Below, in pieces: positions 8,988 to 16,867 of a stretch of 64,000 nucleotides of DNA (the stretch's first letter is position 1; each line of letters begins with the position of its first letter). Below the pieces are notes generated by a model. The model was not told where the DNA came from, did no database searches, and saw only the letters and a program-made list of their open reading frames with translations. This DNA comes from a virus: the IMG/VR virus record IMGVR_UViG_3300043409_002042, positions 1 through 64,000 of that record; one strand, 5' to 3'. A program made the position numbers and the translations under genes.

Positions 8988-9274
8988 CGGATTACATCTT
9001 CCTGATTCTTGCGGTGCTCGGGTTGATCATGGCTTTGCACATGATCTGCGCCGCGACCTTTTTGCCGCCGAATGCGCCCGTTTTGCTGTCCATGGCCGTC
9101 GTGGCTGGGTTTGGGTTCTCGGTTGGTGTTGTGGTCACCGCGATGACGCAGGACGTGCCGCACTTGCTGATTTTCTTGGCCGCCTCTTTGGGTTCCATGC
9201 TGTTCCAGTCGATATTCTTGTGGTTCCATGGCTACCACGTGTCAGGCTTCGTGATGCGGCAGTTTCGCAGCTGA
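8984..9274 (+). CDS. Small membrane protein, second holin/antiholin candidate
   Basis: 96 residues with three strongly hydrophobic segments (about residues 4-24, 31-52 and 58-80) and very few charges. Its ATG overlaps the upstream stop (ATGA) and is preceded by CAGGAGA, a good ribosome site. Pairs of small membrane proteins ahead of an endolysin are typical holin/antiholin arrangements; which one is the effector cannot be told from sequence. Confidence 0.65.
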   Translation: MTDYIFLILAVLGLIMALHMICAATFLPPNAPVLLSMAVVAGFGFSVGVVVTAMTQDVPHLLIFLAASLGSMLFQSIFLWFHGYHVSGFVMRQFRS

Positions 9275-9277
9275 CCT

Positions 9278-9295
9278 TTGTCGTGACGGCATAAT
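9278..9295 (+). promoter_or_regulatory. Putative late promoter element, copy 3 (before endolysin)
   Basis: TTGTCGTGA (9278-9286), three bases, CATAAT (9290-9295). It does not overlap a coding region, which shows that the motif is a DNA or RNA signal and not a by-product of a conserved protein end. It is followed at once by a strong hairpin, then the endolysin gene. Confidence 0.7.
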
Positions 9296-9296
9296 C

Positions 9297-9320
9297 AAGG
9301 CTTCTTCGTGAAGCCTTTTT
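9297..9320 (+). terminator. Terminator-like hairpin in the lysis cassette
   Basis: AAGGCTTC (9297-9304) and GAAGCCTT (9310-9317) form a perfect 8-bp stem around a 5-base loop, followed by TTT. It looks like a Rho-independent terminator for the holin transcript. Because it lies just after the promoter element it would also be the very 5' end of the endolysin mRNA, so it may instead be a 5' stabiliser or an attenuator. Confidence 0.65.
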
Positions 9321-9339
9321 ACTTTGCCGGAGTGATCAT

Positions 9340-9963
9340 GTGAGCCACATCACCGCAGACCGTTGGATCGCTGTCCTTGCCGAGCTTGGTGTTCGTCCTC
9401 CCACAGCCGCCCGTTGGTCGCAACATTTCGCCGCCGTCGTGCAGCCGTCGGCTTTCAGCCTCGGGCTGTCCGAGATTGACGACTTTGTTGCCCAGGTCCT
9501 GCACGAGTCCGGGCGGCTCGAGCGACTGGAGGAGGGTCTGTCCTACTCCACCGCCTCGCGCATCCGTGCCGTGTGGCCAAGCCGATTTCCGACCGACGCC
9601 AGTGCGCAGCCATTTGTGCGCAACCCGCAGGGCCTGGCCGATAAGGTCTACGGCGGACGCATGGGCAACACGCAGCCTGGTGACGGCTGGCGGCACCGAG
9701 GCTCTGGCCCCATCCAGGTGACGGGCCGATCCAACTTTGAAGCCCTGCAGCGCGCCACAGGCCTGCCGCTGCTGGAAAACCCCGACCTGCTGCGCCAACC
9801 GAGCGACGCCGCCCTGCGCGTGTGCGTGGCCTGGTGGGAGGGTAACGTGCCCGACCGTTTGATGGGCGACAAAGTGCGCGTTCGCCGCGCCGTGAATGGC
9901 GGCGCCATTGGCCTTGATGACACCGCTGCGCTGACCGACAAGGCCAGCCGGTTGCTGACATGA
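9340..9963 (+). CDS. Endolysin, glycoside hydrolase family 19 (chitinase-like)
   Basis: 207 residues. The segment FVAQVLHESGRLERLEEGLS (about residues 49-68) carries the catalytic Glu of family 19 enzymes in the HES context, followed by the second conserved region GDGWRHRGSGPIQVTGRSNF (about 112-131). These enzymes cut peptidoglycan glycan strands and act once the holin has opened the inner membrane. There is no signal peptide, so release depends on the holin. Start is GTG at 9340 with a GGAG ribosome site 8 bases upstream. The stop overlaps the spanin start (ATGA). Confidence 0.88.
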   Translation: MSHITADRWIAVLAELGVRPPTAARWSQHFAAVVQPSAFSLGLSEIDDFVAQVLHESGRLERLEEGLSYSTASRIRAVWPSRFPTDASAQPFVRNPQGLADKVYGGRMGNTQPGDGWRHRGSGPIQVTGRSNFEALQRATGLPLLENPDLLRQPSDAALRVCVAWWEGNVPDRLMGDKVRVRRAVNGGAIGLDDTAALTDKASRLLT

Positions 9964-10457
9964 AGTGGTTTCGCCCATGGATGATTTGGGCCGCTCTGGT
10001 GCTGGTCCTGTTGGGCGCGCTCGGTGTGCAGACCGTGCGCCTGTCCGACCTGCGCGCCAAGCACGCCGATACCCTGCGTGAGCACGCCGAGGCGGTGGAA
10101 CGCGCCAGCGAAAAAGCCCGTAAAACCGAGAAGGACCTACGGGATGACCTGAACAATCTTGCGTCCAAACTGGACGAGGAGAAAAACAATGCGAAAAAGC
10201 GCGAAGATGCTCTTGTGGAGTCTGTGCGTGTTGGCAACCGCCGGTTGTCAATCGCTGCCACCTGTCCCCCAAGCCAGGGTGGAGGTGCCGCCCCTGCCCA
10301 GGGAGGTGGGGCCGCGCCACAGAGAGCCATCATTGACCCAGCGGCTGCTGAACGAATTATCGGAATCACCCGGGACGGCGACAACGCCATCCGCGAGCGA
10401 AACACCTGCATCGACGCCTACGAGGCCGTGAGAGCGCGGATCAACGGCGGGGAGTGA
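9960..10457 (+). CDS. Inner-membrane spanin subunit (Rz-like)
   Basis: 165 residues: a single N-terminal membrane anchor (about residues 8-25, IWAALVLVLLGAL), then a long Ala/Glu/Lys/Arg-rich coiled coil (about 30-95) and a Pro/Gly-rich periplasmic tail. This is the layout of i-spanins, which join with a small outer-membrane lipoprotein to fuse inner and outer membranes in the last step of lysis. The start overlaps the endolysin stop, and an o-spanin is nested in another frame. Confidence 0.85.
   Translation: MKWFRPWMIWAALVLVLLGALGVQTVRLSDLRAKHADTLREHAEAVERASEKARKTEKDLRDDLNNLASKLDEEKNNAKKREDALVESVRVGNRRLSIAATCPPSQGGGAAPAQGGGAAPQRAIIDPAAAERIIGITRDGDNAIRERNTCIDAYEAVRARINGGE
10189..10431 (+). 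CDS. Outer-membrane spanin lipoprotein (Rz1-like), nested in Rz
   Basis: 80 residues encoded in a different frame entirely within the i-spanin gene. It has a lipoprotein signal: basic start MRKSAK, hydrophobic core LLWSLCVLA and a lipobox ending TAGC, giving a mature lipid-anchored protein rich in Pro. That is the standard Rz1 design. The ATG at 10189 follows a GAGGAG ribosome site. An upstream in-frame ATG at 10159 would spoil the signal peptide and is not chosen. Confidence 0.85.
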   Translation: MRKSAKMLLWSLCVLATAGCQSLPPVPQARVEVPPLPREVGPRHREPSLTQRLLNELSESPGTATTPSASETPASTPTRP

Positions 10458-10460
10458 GGT

Positions 10461-11108
10461 CTAGGCTGTCATGGTCGCTTTTGCCTCGTCGTACATCTTG
10501 ACCGCCCAGGCGATGGCGTAGCAGTTCCAGATGTATTGGCCCGTGAACCGCTCGACGTTCGTTTCCCAGAAGTCCTGGAACTGAAAGTCAACGTACTGAT
10601 TGACCTCGTGTTGAAAGTCGTAGGCCGCGATTTGCTTGCGGTCTGCGCCATCGGCTCCGATCACCTCGCCCACCACGCGATCCCACAGCTCGCGGCGCTC
10701 TTCTGCGTTGGTTCGGTCGCGGTTGTTGCGAATCCAATCGCGCAGGTACTCAGTGATGGCGTTGTCGAACTTCTGTTCGTCAAACTCCTTGAGCCCTTTG
10801 CCCGGGTGGGCCTGCACCTTCTCGGCCCAATAGCCGGGGTTGATGGCCAGCTTGCAGCCCTTGCGCTCCATGTACTCGCGGTCGGTTCGGAAGAACTCGA
10901 ACATATCGGTCAGGCGCCGGAACACGTAGGTGCCGCAGTCGCCAGTGATCACCAGCTCACCGGGGTAGGTGATGACGTCGAACCAGTAGACGCTGCTCTT
11001 GGTGGCGGCGAACCGCAAATGACGGTTCACGCCGTCGTCGCGGATGATGGTCATGACGTGGCGCCGAACGTCATTTAGAAATTGCGCCTTGATGTCGCGT
11101 TGGCTCAT
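10461..11108 (-). CDS. Conserved-looking phage protein, 215 aa, unknown function
   Basis: First gene of the minus-strand block, ending 4 bases from the lysis operon with which it converges. The chosen ATG (11108) overlaps the stop of the upstream small membrane gene (ATGA). The protein is soluble, with TKSSVYWFDVITYPGELVITGDCGTYVFRR-type beta segments in the first half and charged helices in the second, plus an aromatic C-terminal third (FQFQDFWETNV). I do not recognise the family. Confidence 0.7.
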   Translation of the reverse strand: MSQRDIKAQFLNDVRRHVMTIIRDDGVNRHLRFAATKSSVYWFDVITYPGELVITGDCGTYVFRRLTDMFEFFRTDREYMERKGCKLAINPGYWAEKVQAHPGKGLKEFDEQKFDNAITEYLRDWIRNNRDRTNAEERRELWDRVVGEVIGADGADRKQIAAYDFQHEVNQYVDFQFQDFWETNVERFTGQYIWNCYAIAWAVKMYDEAKATMTA

Positions 11109-11326
11109 TTTGCTGATAAAAATAATGCGGCCACAAGGAGCGCAGTCAGGAAGATCACCAGCTTTTTGCTCAAGCGGCCGTCGTGGCCGCCGGGGCTGAA
11201 AACAGCCTTCGGCGGGGGCAGGAGCGCCCCCTGGACCTTGGACATAGACGCGTCGCAGCGCGGCATTGGTGGCGTGTACAGGCGTCCTATTTTGACGCCG
11301 GCTCGGGTTGTGTAGGGTGGTGTCAT
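11105..11326 (-). CDS. Small protein with C-terminal membrane anchor
   Basis: 73 residues: a Pro/Arg-rich N-terminus and a hydrophobic C-terminal segment (LVIFLTALLVAALFL) preceded by Lys/Arg, so it is probably tail-anchored with the N-terminus in the cytoplasm. Its stop overlaps the next ATG, which supports it as a real gene. Function unknown. Confidence 0.6.
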   Translation of the reverse strand: MTPPYTTRAGVKIGRLYTPPMPRCDASMSKVQGALLPPPKAVFSPGGHDGRLSKKLVIFLTALLVAALFLSAK

Positions 11327-11352
11327 GGGCTCTCCTTTGGGGGGTTGGTGAT

Positions 11353-13014
11353 TCAGTTGTTGCTGGCAACGAGGATGCAGACGCTCACGCTGGTGCCTGC
11401 AAATTCGTTGTCATAGGGCCCATGCCACTCGCACGTCAGGCCTGGTAGATTGAAGCTTTTGCGCGCGCTGGCGGGCAGGATGGCAACTAGGCGGCCTTCT
11501 GGGCGCAGCATGCTGGCTGCGTGCTCTGTGTGGGCTTGCCAGCGGCCATCGCTGAATGGCGGGTTCATGACGATGCGGTCAAAGCGCGCCGCCGTTGTGT
11601 TTGCCCAGGCAAGAAAATCACCTGTGGCGACCATGTGGCCCTTAGACTCCAGCACCTTGCAGTGCAGTTTGCTGATCTCCACGCAGGTGGTGCGGTATTT
11701 GGGCAGCAAATCGGCAAGCCCGCCGGTGCCTGCGCTGGGCTCCAGAACTGTGTTGTTGCAGCCGATCTCGGCCAAGTCCACCGCGATGCGCGCCAGCTTT
11801 TCGGGCGTCGGGTAGTATTGATGCGCCTTTTGGTCGGGGATGCACCCGCTTGCAACAATCTCTTTGACGGCCTCCATGGGGTCGTAGTCAAATGCCCATC
11901 GACTTGGGCTCACCTGCGTGCCGCCCAGGGCCTGCAGCACGCGGTTTGCCTCGGCTACCACGGCATCGGATGGAGAGCCGCCATTCTGGCGGATATCGTA
12001 GCAGCCTGGCACGCTGATGTATGAGTTTGTTCTCCAGCCCCTGTCTGGATTGAGGTCTTGGGCGGGGCACAATCCTTGCAGCCTGCCCAGCACCGCGAAC
12101 GGCAGCGGGCGGCCCATCATCTGAAACTGCTTGAGCTTCTTTTTGGGCCGCTCGCGGAATTCGCTCGGGATGGCCAGAGGGTAAAGCTGCGCCAAGACGC
12201 AGTTTAGGCGCCATGCCATGTCGGGGTGCACCTCCAGGTGCGCGGTGCCCACGCCATAGCAGCGGATGCGGAGCGCGCCACCGTCGATGCTGACCCATTC
12301 GCCGCGGTGGTAGTCGCGCGCGTATTTCAGGACGCTGCTGGTCGCGTCGTATTTGGGCTCGTCGCGGCCCATGTACTTGGCGATGATGCAGCGCAGGTCG
12401 TTGATCGTGCCCGATCGGCTGTGGTCTGCGCCGCCCCACTCGGAGAAAACGTTGGCGATGATCATCCGGCGGCCAAAGCCCTCGGGCGCATTTGTGACGT
12501 GGGTCTTTGAGAGCGTGCGGAAAATGCCATCGACGCGCTCGGCAAAAAAGGTCTGACGCTGTGTCAACAGCGCCGTGAGCGTGCTGCGGACGTTTTCGTC
12601 GTTGAATTCGGGGATCGGCTCGGTGATCCATTCTTTGGTGCGGTCGTGGCGCTCGCCCAGCGGGGCCCTGATCTGCTTGTGCCAGGCGTCTCGCCGGGCC
12701 TGCGGCATCACGTCCAGCACATCGGTCAGGTGCATGGCCTTGGACCAAAAGGCAGCATGCAAGTAGGCGATGGCGCCATCAAGGTCAAAGAGGTTTTGAA
12801 CGGTGTGCGAGGAAATATGCCGGTCGTAGCTGCCAGCATGCTCGGCGAAGTAGTGCAGCGCGCCATCAAGGTCTGGGCTGTTCATCACCTCGGCGACTCG
12901 CTCGATTTTTCGGCGCATGAATGCATGCTGACCGAGCAGGCCGTCGATCATGTCGCTGGGTGCGGGGGCAAAAAACTTGCCTGTGTCGGCGTCGTCAACA
13001 ACTTGGAAGTTCAT
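11353..13014 (-). CDS. DUF4942 protein fused to a DNA adenine-type methyltransferase
   Basis: 553 residues. The N-terminal ~380 residues resemble DUF4942, found in phages and mobile elements fused to methylases. The C-terminal ~160 residues are a class I SAM-dependent methyltransferase: VLEPSAGTGGLADLL (SAM-binding motif I), then DRIVMNPPFSDGR, where NPPF is the catalytic motif of N6-adenine or N4-cytosine DNA methylases. It probably modifies phage DNA against host restriction, with the N-terminus supplying DNA recognition. Separated from the next gene upstream by 28 bases. Confidence 0.85.
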   Translation of the reverse strand: MNFQVVDDADTGKFFAPAPSDMIDGLLGQHAFMRRKIERVAEVMNSPDLDGALHYFAEHAGSYDRHISSHTVQNLFDLDGAIAYLHAAFWSKAMHLTDVLDVMPQARRDAWHKQIRAPLGERHDRTKEWITEPIPEFNDENVRSTLTALLTQRQTFFAERVDGIFRTLSKTHVTNAPEGFGRRMIIANVFSEWGGADHSRSGTINDLRCIIAKYMGRDEPKYDATSSVLKYARDYHRGEWVSIDGGALRIRCYGVGTAHLEVHPDMAWRLNCVLAQLYPLAIPSEFRERPKKKLKQFQMMGRPLPFAVLGRLQGLCPAQDLNPDRGWRTNSYISVPGCYDIRQNGGSPSDAVVAEANRVLQALGGTQVSPSRWAFDYDPMEAVKEIVASGCIPDQKAHQYYPTPEKLARIAVDLAEIGCNNTVLEPSAGTGGLADLLPKYRTTCVEISKLHCKVLESKGHMVATGDFLAWANTTAARFDRIVMNPPFSDGRWQAHTEHAASMLRPEGRLVAILPASARKSFNLPGLTCEWHGPYDNEFAGTSVSVCILVASNN

Positions 13015-13042
13015 GGTTTTTTTGTGAGGTGGTAGTCGTCGG

Positions 13043-13435
13043 TCATGCTGCGGCGAGAATCGCGTCGATCTCCGCGATGCGCTCGAGAAGTTTTTGGCGT
13101 TCTTCGCGCAGCGACTCTTGATTTGCCACAGGCTTTTTCTCGGCTTGCATTTCCCGCGATGCCTTGATCGCAGCCGCTTTGCTCATGTACTCGCGTGATC
13201 CGTCTTCGCGGATGATTGCGTAGTCCGGTGTGCCGTTGTTGCCGCGATTGTCTTTTTGGCCCTTCATGATCACGTCACCTGGAGCGGCCTCAATTTCGAG
13301 GATGCCTTCGCTTCCTGGCGTGCCGATCCATGTGCCCCAGCGGTTGACTGTGGCATCGGTGCTGTTGAGGACGGCGATGTAAGGTTTGCCGTAGCGACGC
13401 TCGTTGTACGAGCCTGTTTCAATTGAGATTTTCAT
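13043..13435 (-). CDS. Small phage protein, 130 aa, with C-terminal coiled coil
   Basis: Starts at the ATG giving MKISIETGSYNERRYG; longer upstream starts add a Pro-rich stretch unlike a protein start. The first half is beta-rich (RWGTWIGTPGSEGILEIE), the second a charged helix (QESLREERQKLLERIAEIDAIL) likely to form a coiled coil. No recognised domain. Confidence 0.65.
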   Translation of the reverse strand: MKISIETGSYNERRYGKPYIAVLNSTDATVNRWGTWIGTPGSEGILEIEAAPGDVIMKGQKDNRGNNGTPDYAIIREDGSREYMSKAAAIKASREMQAEKKPVANQESLREERQKLLERIAEIDAILAAA

Positions 13436-13499
13436 GATTTTGTAGTGCGGTGAGTTGAGGGGGTGCCCGGCGGGCCGGGCGGGTGGTGGGGTCATGTAT

Positions 13500-13724
13500 T
13501 CAAAAAGCAAAGTTGCGAAGATTTTCCACGGCATGGCGCAGGGATACCCAAAGACCGCCAATTCGCTCGCCTTCAATCTCAAGCCGGATGTATTTTTTCC
13601 CGGAGGCTTGCTTGCGGGCAAGAGTGCCGGGGATTCCGTATGTCACTGGATGCATCGTGCGCACGGCCAAAACACTCAAAGTGGAACCATCTTCAAATGT
13701 GACGATTATTTTTTTGCTGCTCAT
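13500..13724 (-). CDS. Small beta-rich protein, 74 aa
   Basis: ATG at 13724 follows a GGAGAA ribosome site; the protein begins MSSKKIIVTFEDGSTLSVLA. It is short, beta-rich and charged. Located between the integrase and the 130-aa gene. Function unknown. Confidence 0.6.
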   Translation of the reverse strand: MSSKKIIVTFEDGSTLSVLAVRTMHPVTYGIPGTLARKQASGKKYIRLEIEGERIGGLWVSLRHAVENLRNFAF

Positions 13725-13800
13725 GATGTTCTCCGGTTTTTGCCTCGCCCTATTGCTCGGCATGGCTGTATTGTACTGCATTTTTTTTGTTGCACACCAA

Positions 13801-14988
13801 CTATTCTGTTATTTCTTCTAGGGGTTTACCCCATGACGCTGTAATCATGCCCGCCAGTGCGCCGACTGTGCGCGTGTTGGTGCCCGCGAGGCTGTGCAAG
13901 TAGCGTTCCGTGGTGCTCAGCTGGCTGTGGCCCAGCATCTCGGCGATTTCCTTTTGCGTGGCCCCAGCCATGTGGGCCAGTGACCCGGCGGTGTGCCGCA
14001 GGTCGTGCAGGCGCAGCTCGCGGGGCAGGTCGGCGGACGCTTTGATGGCGTTCCAGACTTTGTACGGGGTCTTGAGCGGCTGGCCCTTGACCCGACCGGG
14101 TATCAGCCACTGGCGCTTGTCGGCGAGCAGCGCCCTGGCAATCTCAAGCGCTGGGGCCGAGAGGGCGATGCGGCGCTGCCCAACTTTGGAATCTGGCAGC
14201 AGCAGCAGGCCGCGCTCGAGGTCGATCCAGCTGGCCTCAGCCAGCATGATCTCGGACTTGCGGCAGCCGGTGAGCATGAGCAGCCGGATGAAGGCGGCGA
14301 AGTCGGGTTTGAGCGTGCCGTCGGCTGTCTTGGCGTCCAGCGTGGCGTTCAGGCGCGAGATTTGTGCGGGTGCGAGGATCAACTCTTTTTCTGCGATCTC
14401 GTACTTCTTGACGCCGTGGCAGGGGTTGGTGTTGCGGTCGCGGTACCCCCATGTCTCGGCCAGATTGAATGCCTTGCTGAGGAGGGCCAGCACCTGGTTG
14501 GCTGTGGCGCGCTTGTCGGACAGGCCACCGAAGAGCTTGAGCACATCGGATGCCGTGATCGACTTGACCTTGCGCCCCGCCCAGACCGGCAGTATGTGCA
14601 GACGCCAGTTTTGGGTGTCGCTGGCCTGGCTGGTGGCTTTTTTGAATGGGACCGCGTGCTCGCGGGTGTAACGCTCCTCGAGCTCGGCCATGGTGGGCGC
14701 CTGACGGGCCTTGATATGCTCCGCGCGCGGGTCCTTGCCCTCGGCGACCTGGGCGAAGATGCGGCGGGCCATCTCACGGGCCTTCTCGGGCGGGAAGTCT
14801 GAGCAGCGGCCCAGCTTCTGCTTGCGCGCCGTGCCGTCCAGCGTCCGGTACCGGACGACGTAGGTCTTGCGGCCGCCTGGTTGGACGCGCACACCGAAGC
14901 CCGGCACCTCTGGGCACCAGTAGGAGGTGTCCTTGCCGGTGTCCTGGAGCTTGTCGACGTTGGTTTTTGTGAGTTTCATTTGGGTCAT
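13801..14988 (-). CDS. int: Tyrosine recombinase / phage integrase
   Basis: 395 residues. Has the N-terminal arm-binding domain typical of DUF4102-type integrases (GFGVRVQPGGRKTYVVRYR, residues ~29-47), a core-binding domain (~95-180) and the catalytic domain with the full set of active-site residues: Arg in GCRKSEIM (~237), HDLRHT (~324), LGHSQ (~347) and the nucleophile Tyr in TERYLH (~358). It inserts the phage into the host chromosome. The start overlaps the stop of the upstream zinc-finger gene (ATGA). A tRNA-Lys gene lies 1 kb away and could be related to its attachment site. Confidence 0.95.
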   Translation of the reverse strand: MTQMKLTKTNVDKLQDTGKDTSYWCPEVPGFGVRVQPGGRKTYVVRYRTLDGTARKQKLGRCSDFPPEKAREMARRIFAQVAEGKDPRAEHIKARQAPTMAELEERYTREHAVPFKKATSQASDTQNWRLHILPVWAGRKVKSITASDVLKLFGGLSDKRATANQVLALLSKAFNLAETWGYRDRNTNPCHGVKKYEIAEKELILAPAQISRLNATLDAKTADGTLKPDFAAFIRLLMLTGCRKSEIMLAEASWIDLERGLLLLPDSKVGQRRIALSAPALEIARALLADKRQWLIPGRVKGQPLKTPYKVWNAIKASADLPRELRLHDLRHTAGSLAHMAGATQKEIAEMLGHSQLSTTERYLHSLAGTNTRTVGALAGMITASWGKPLEEITE

Positions 14989-15344
14989 GGCTTCGCTCCT
15001 GTCGCGTCTTCCCAGTCGATGGCGTTGAGGTCTTTCATCTGGTCCCAGCGCAGCGCTTGGGCCCCGTCGAGGCTGTAGGTGGCCTGCCAGTCGGTGCCGC
15101 CTCTGGCGTAGGTCTGCCGGGCGCTCTCAATGGCGGCGGCCGCCGTCTTGGCGGTGACGTTGTAGAGGCGCAGCAGTGACCCGGTGGCCCGGTGCTGCCC
15201 GAAGACCGCCCACTTGGGGGCTGGCTTGCGCGGCTTCGTGCGCTGCTGGCCTGTACCTTGGCACCCGTAGCATTTGGTGCCGTGGATCAGGTTGAAGCTG
15301 AACCGGCCGGTGCCGTTGCAGCGGGTGCAGGTGTAGGTGGTCAT
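14985..15344 (-). CDS. DnaJ-type zinc-finger protein, 119 aa
   Basis: Begins MTTYTCTRCNGTG and has a second CYGCQGTG about 17 residues later: two CxxCxGxG half-sites that together bind one zinc ion, as in the DnaJ cysteine-rich domain. The C-terminal ~75 residues contain a segment (ATGSLLRLYNVTAKTAAAAIESA) resembling a small protein-interaction domain. The start overlaps the upstream stop (ATGA), as does its own stop with int, so it is co-translated with the integrase. Role unknown. Confidence 0.7.
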   Translation of the reverse strand: MTTYTCTRCNGTGRFSFNLIHGTKCYGCQGTGQQRTKPRKPAPKWAVFGQHRATGSLLRLYNVTAKTAAAAIESARQTYARGGTDWQATYSLDGAQALRWDQMKDLNAIDWEDATGAKP

Positions 15345-15763
15345 GCTGCACCGCCTTCCGTGTCGTCGCTGGGCAGGTGCACCACGGTGGGCTGCGGCTG
15401 GCAGGCGGCGATGGCGGAGCGGGCAACGGTCGACGCGTCCACGGACATGCTGCACCCATCTACATAGTTGCGCAGCGCCGCCAGCAGCTGGTCGCGCTGG
15501 GCCCGGGCGTCTGCGACTTGGCTCATCGCTGACTGGAGTGTGGCGTCAATGCTGCCGAAGGCGTGCTTCTCCATCCAGTCCGTTGGAATCCCCTCGCAAG
15601 CATTCCAGCAGGCGACCAAGCGGCGGGCGTTGGCTTCGTCAACACCCGAGCTAAATGCGCTAAGCACGTCGGCAATAGTGAAGCGCTCGGACATAAGCGC
15701 AATTCTTCCACCGGCGTGCATTTCGCCCACGTGCAGCCGACCCTGTGTGTGTTGTTTGCTCAT
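15341..15763 (-). CDS. Phage protein, 140 aa, of the SKQHTxGxLHVG type
   Basis: Start chosen at ATG 15763, preceded by AAGGGGA; it begins MSKQHTQGRLHVGEMHAGG. This opening, with ANARRLVACWNACEGIPTDW in the middle, is a recurring pattern in small phage proteins of unknown function. The C-terminal half is helical. First gene of the int-containing operon. Confidence 0.65.
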   Translation of the reverse strand: MSKQHTQGRLHVGEMHAGGRIALMSERFTIADVLSAFSSGVDEANARRLVACWNACEGIPTDWMEKHAFGSIDATLQSAMSQVADARAQRDQLLAALRNYVDGCSMSVDASTVARSAIAACQPQPTVVHLPSDDTEGGAA

Positions 15764-16044
15764 AAATTCCCCTTTTTCCAGGCCCCAAACAGGCCGCATC
15801 ACCCCGGGAAACGCCGGGTATCGTCCGGGATTTTCCGTGCGGTGGGGAGTTTGCTAAGCGGTTGAAGCCGTGCAGTTTTCGCCCTCGCCGGGTAGTCCCG
15901 TGAGGTGCAGGGCGACTAACTTTTAATCACTTGCCCTGAACCGTGAAGCCATTGTAACTCAAGGGAAAAAACAAGCAACAAATTTTTTAGGGCGCATCTC
16001 GGGCTGTTGCGAAAATGATAAAGCGTGATATGGCGTGACGATGT
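15764..16044. other. Intergenic region upstream of the integrase operon
   Basis: 281 bases without a convincing gene. It holds an imperfect hairpin, CAGGGC and GCCCTG flanking about 20 bases that contain AACTTTTAAT, the same 10-mer as the anticodon loop region of the nearby tRNA-Lys. It probably contains the promoter of the minus-strand int operon and possibly the phage attachment site, but I cannot mark either exactly. Confidence 0.4.
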
Positions 16045-16119
16045 GGGCCGGAAGCCAACCGGTACGGCAACGAACTTTTAATTCGTGGACAGTGGGTTCG
16101 ATTCCCACCCGGCCCACCA
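16045..16119 (+). tRNA. tRNA-Lys (anticodon TTT)
   Basis: Complete cloverleaf: acceptor GGGCCGG/CCGGCCC, D-arm GCC/GGC, anticodon stem ACGAA/TTCGT with loop CTTTTAA (anticodon TTT), T-arm GTGGG TTCGATT CCCAC, discriminator A and encoded CCA. It is on the + strand between two minus-strand blocks, next to an HNH nuclease gene and about 1 kb from the integrase. It may be a working phage tRNA or a restored attachment-site tRNA. Confidence 0.93.
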
Positions 16120-16120
16120 C

Positions 16121-16513
16121 TCACTTTCGGCGGTAGTTGCGCATGTAGGCGGCTTTGGCCTCGCGGCATTCAGAGCACTTGCAAAGTCGAAACGACGAGA
16201 GCGTTCCGTGTGTGCCCTCGGCCATCGTGAAGCCTCGCTCCGCGACCGTCTTTCGAACGTGGCATGACCAGCACAGCAGCTGGCACTTCTCCAGCTCAGG
16301 GTTCAGTTTCACCGCACTGAGGTTCCAAAGTTTGGCAATGTTGAAGGCTTTCTGCCCGGGCTCCTTGTGGTCCGTCTCTAGATCAGTCGTTGATCCACAT
16401 TGGACGCAAGCGCCGCCAAGCCTAGCAATGATTTCAGCGCGCTTGGCGTGGTATCGCTTGAGCATGTACTCGGCCATGTAGGCGTTGTATTCTTCCTTGT
16501 TCTTCTTCGCCAT
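16121..16513 (-). CDS. HNH endonuclease
   Basis: 130 residues with paired CxxC motifs (CVQCG near residue 36 and CWSCH near 81) around LETDHKEP, where the DH pair is the first part of the HNH metal site, and a later HVRKT. A third CxxC (CKCSEC) lies near the C-terminus. Small free-standing HNH nucleases of this type are often selfish homing enzymes. It ends one base from the tRNA-Lys gene, so the tRNA region may be its target or insertion point. Confidence 0.82.
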   Translation of the reverse strand: MAKKNKEEYNAYMAEYMLKRYHAKRAEIIARLGGACVQCGSTTDLETDHKEPGQKAFNIAKLWNLSAVKLNPELEKCQLLCWSCHVRKTVAERGFTMAEGTHGTLSSFRLCKCSECREAKAAYMRNYRRK

Positions 16514-16552
16514 AAATACGGGTTAAAAAACCAATATTCTACGCTCTAACTA

Positions 16553-16867
16553 TCACCACTCCCCCGCCCCGCGCCTCGGGTCCTCGTAGGGCTGCCGGAA
16601 CGGCGTCAGCACCTTGCCTGCGCTCTCGGTCAGGCCACGCCACGGCAGCGCCTGGTGGATGGCGTCGTTGAGTCCGCGCACCGGGTCCCAAACGTACCAG
16701 ACGCCCGGGTAGAGGACGTCTTTGGGGTCGGGCACGGGCTCCCACCAGTCGCGGCTGATGCCCCGGTCGAACTCGTCTTGGTACTCGCACTGCCTGTGAT
16801 CGCGCTCGTACCAGCCGCGACGGGCGGGGACTTGTGGGGGGTGGTACCAGGGGGTTAAAGGGGGCAT
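16553..16867 (-). CDS. Small Trp/Pro-rich protein, 104 aa
   Basis: Rich in Trp, Pro, Asp and Arg (WYERDHRQCEYQDEFDRGISRDW). It overlaps the end of the upstream methyltransferase gene by 13 bases. No family recognised. A competing frame over the same bases looks less protein-like. Moderate confidence that it is real. Confidence 0.5.
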   Translation of the reverse strand: MPPLTPWYHPPQVPARRGWYERDHRQCEYQDEFDRGISRDWWEPVPDPKDVLYPGVWYVWDPVRGLNDAIHQALPWRGLTESAGKVLTPFRQPYEDPRRGAGEW

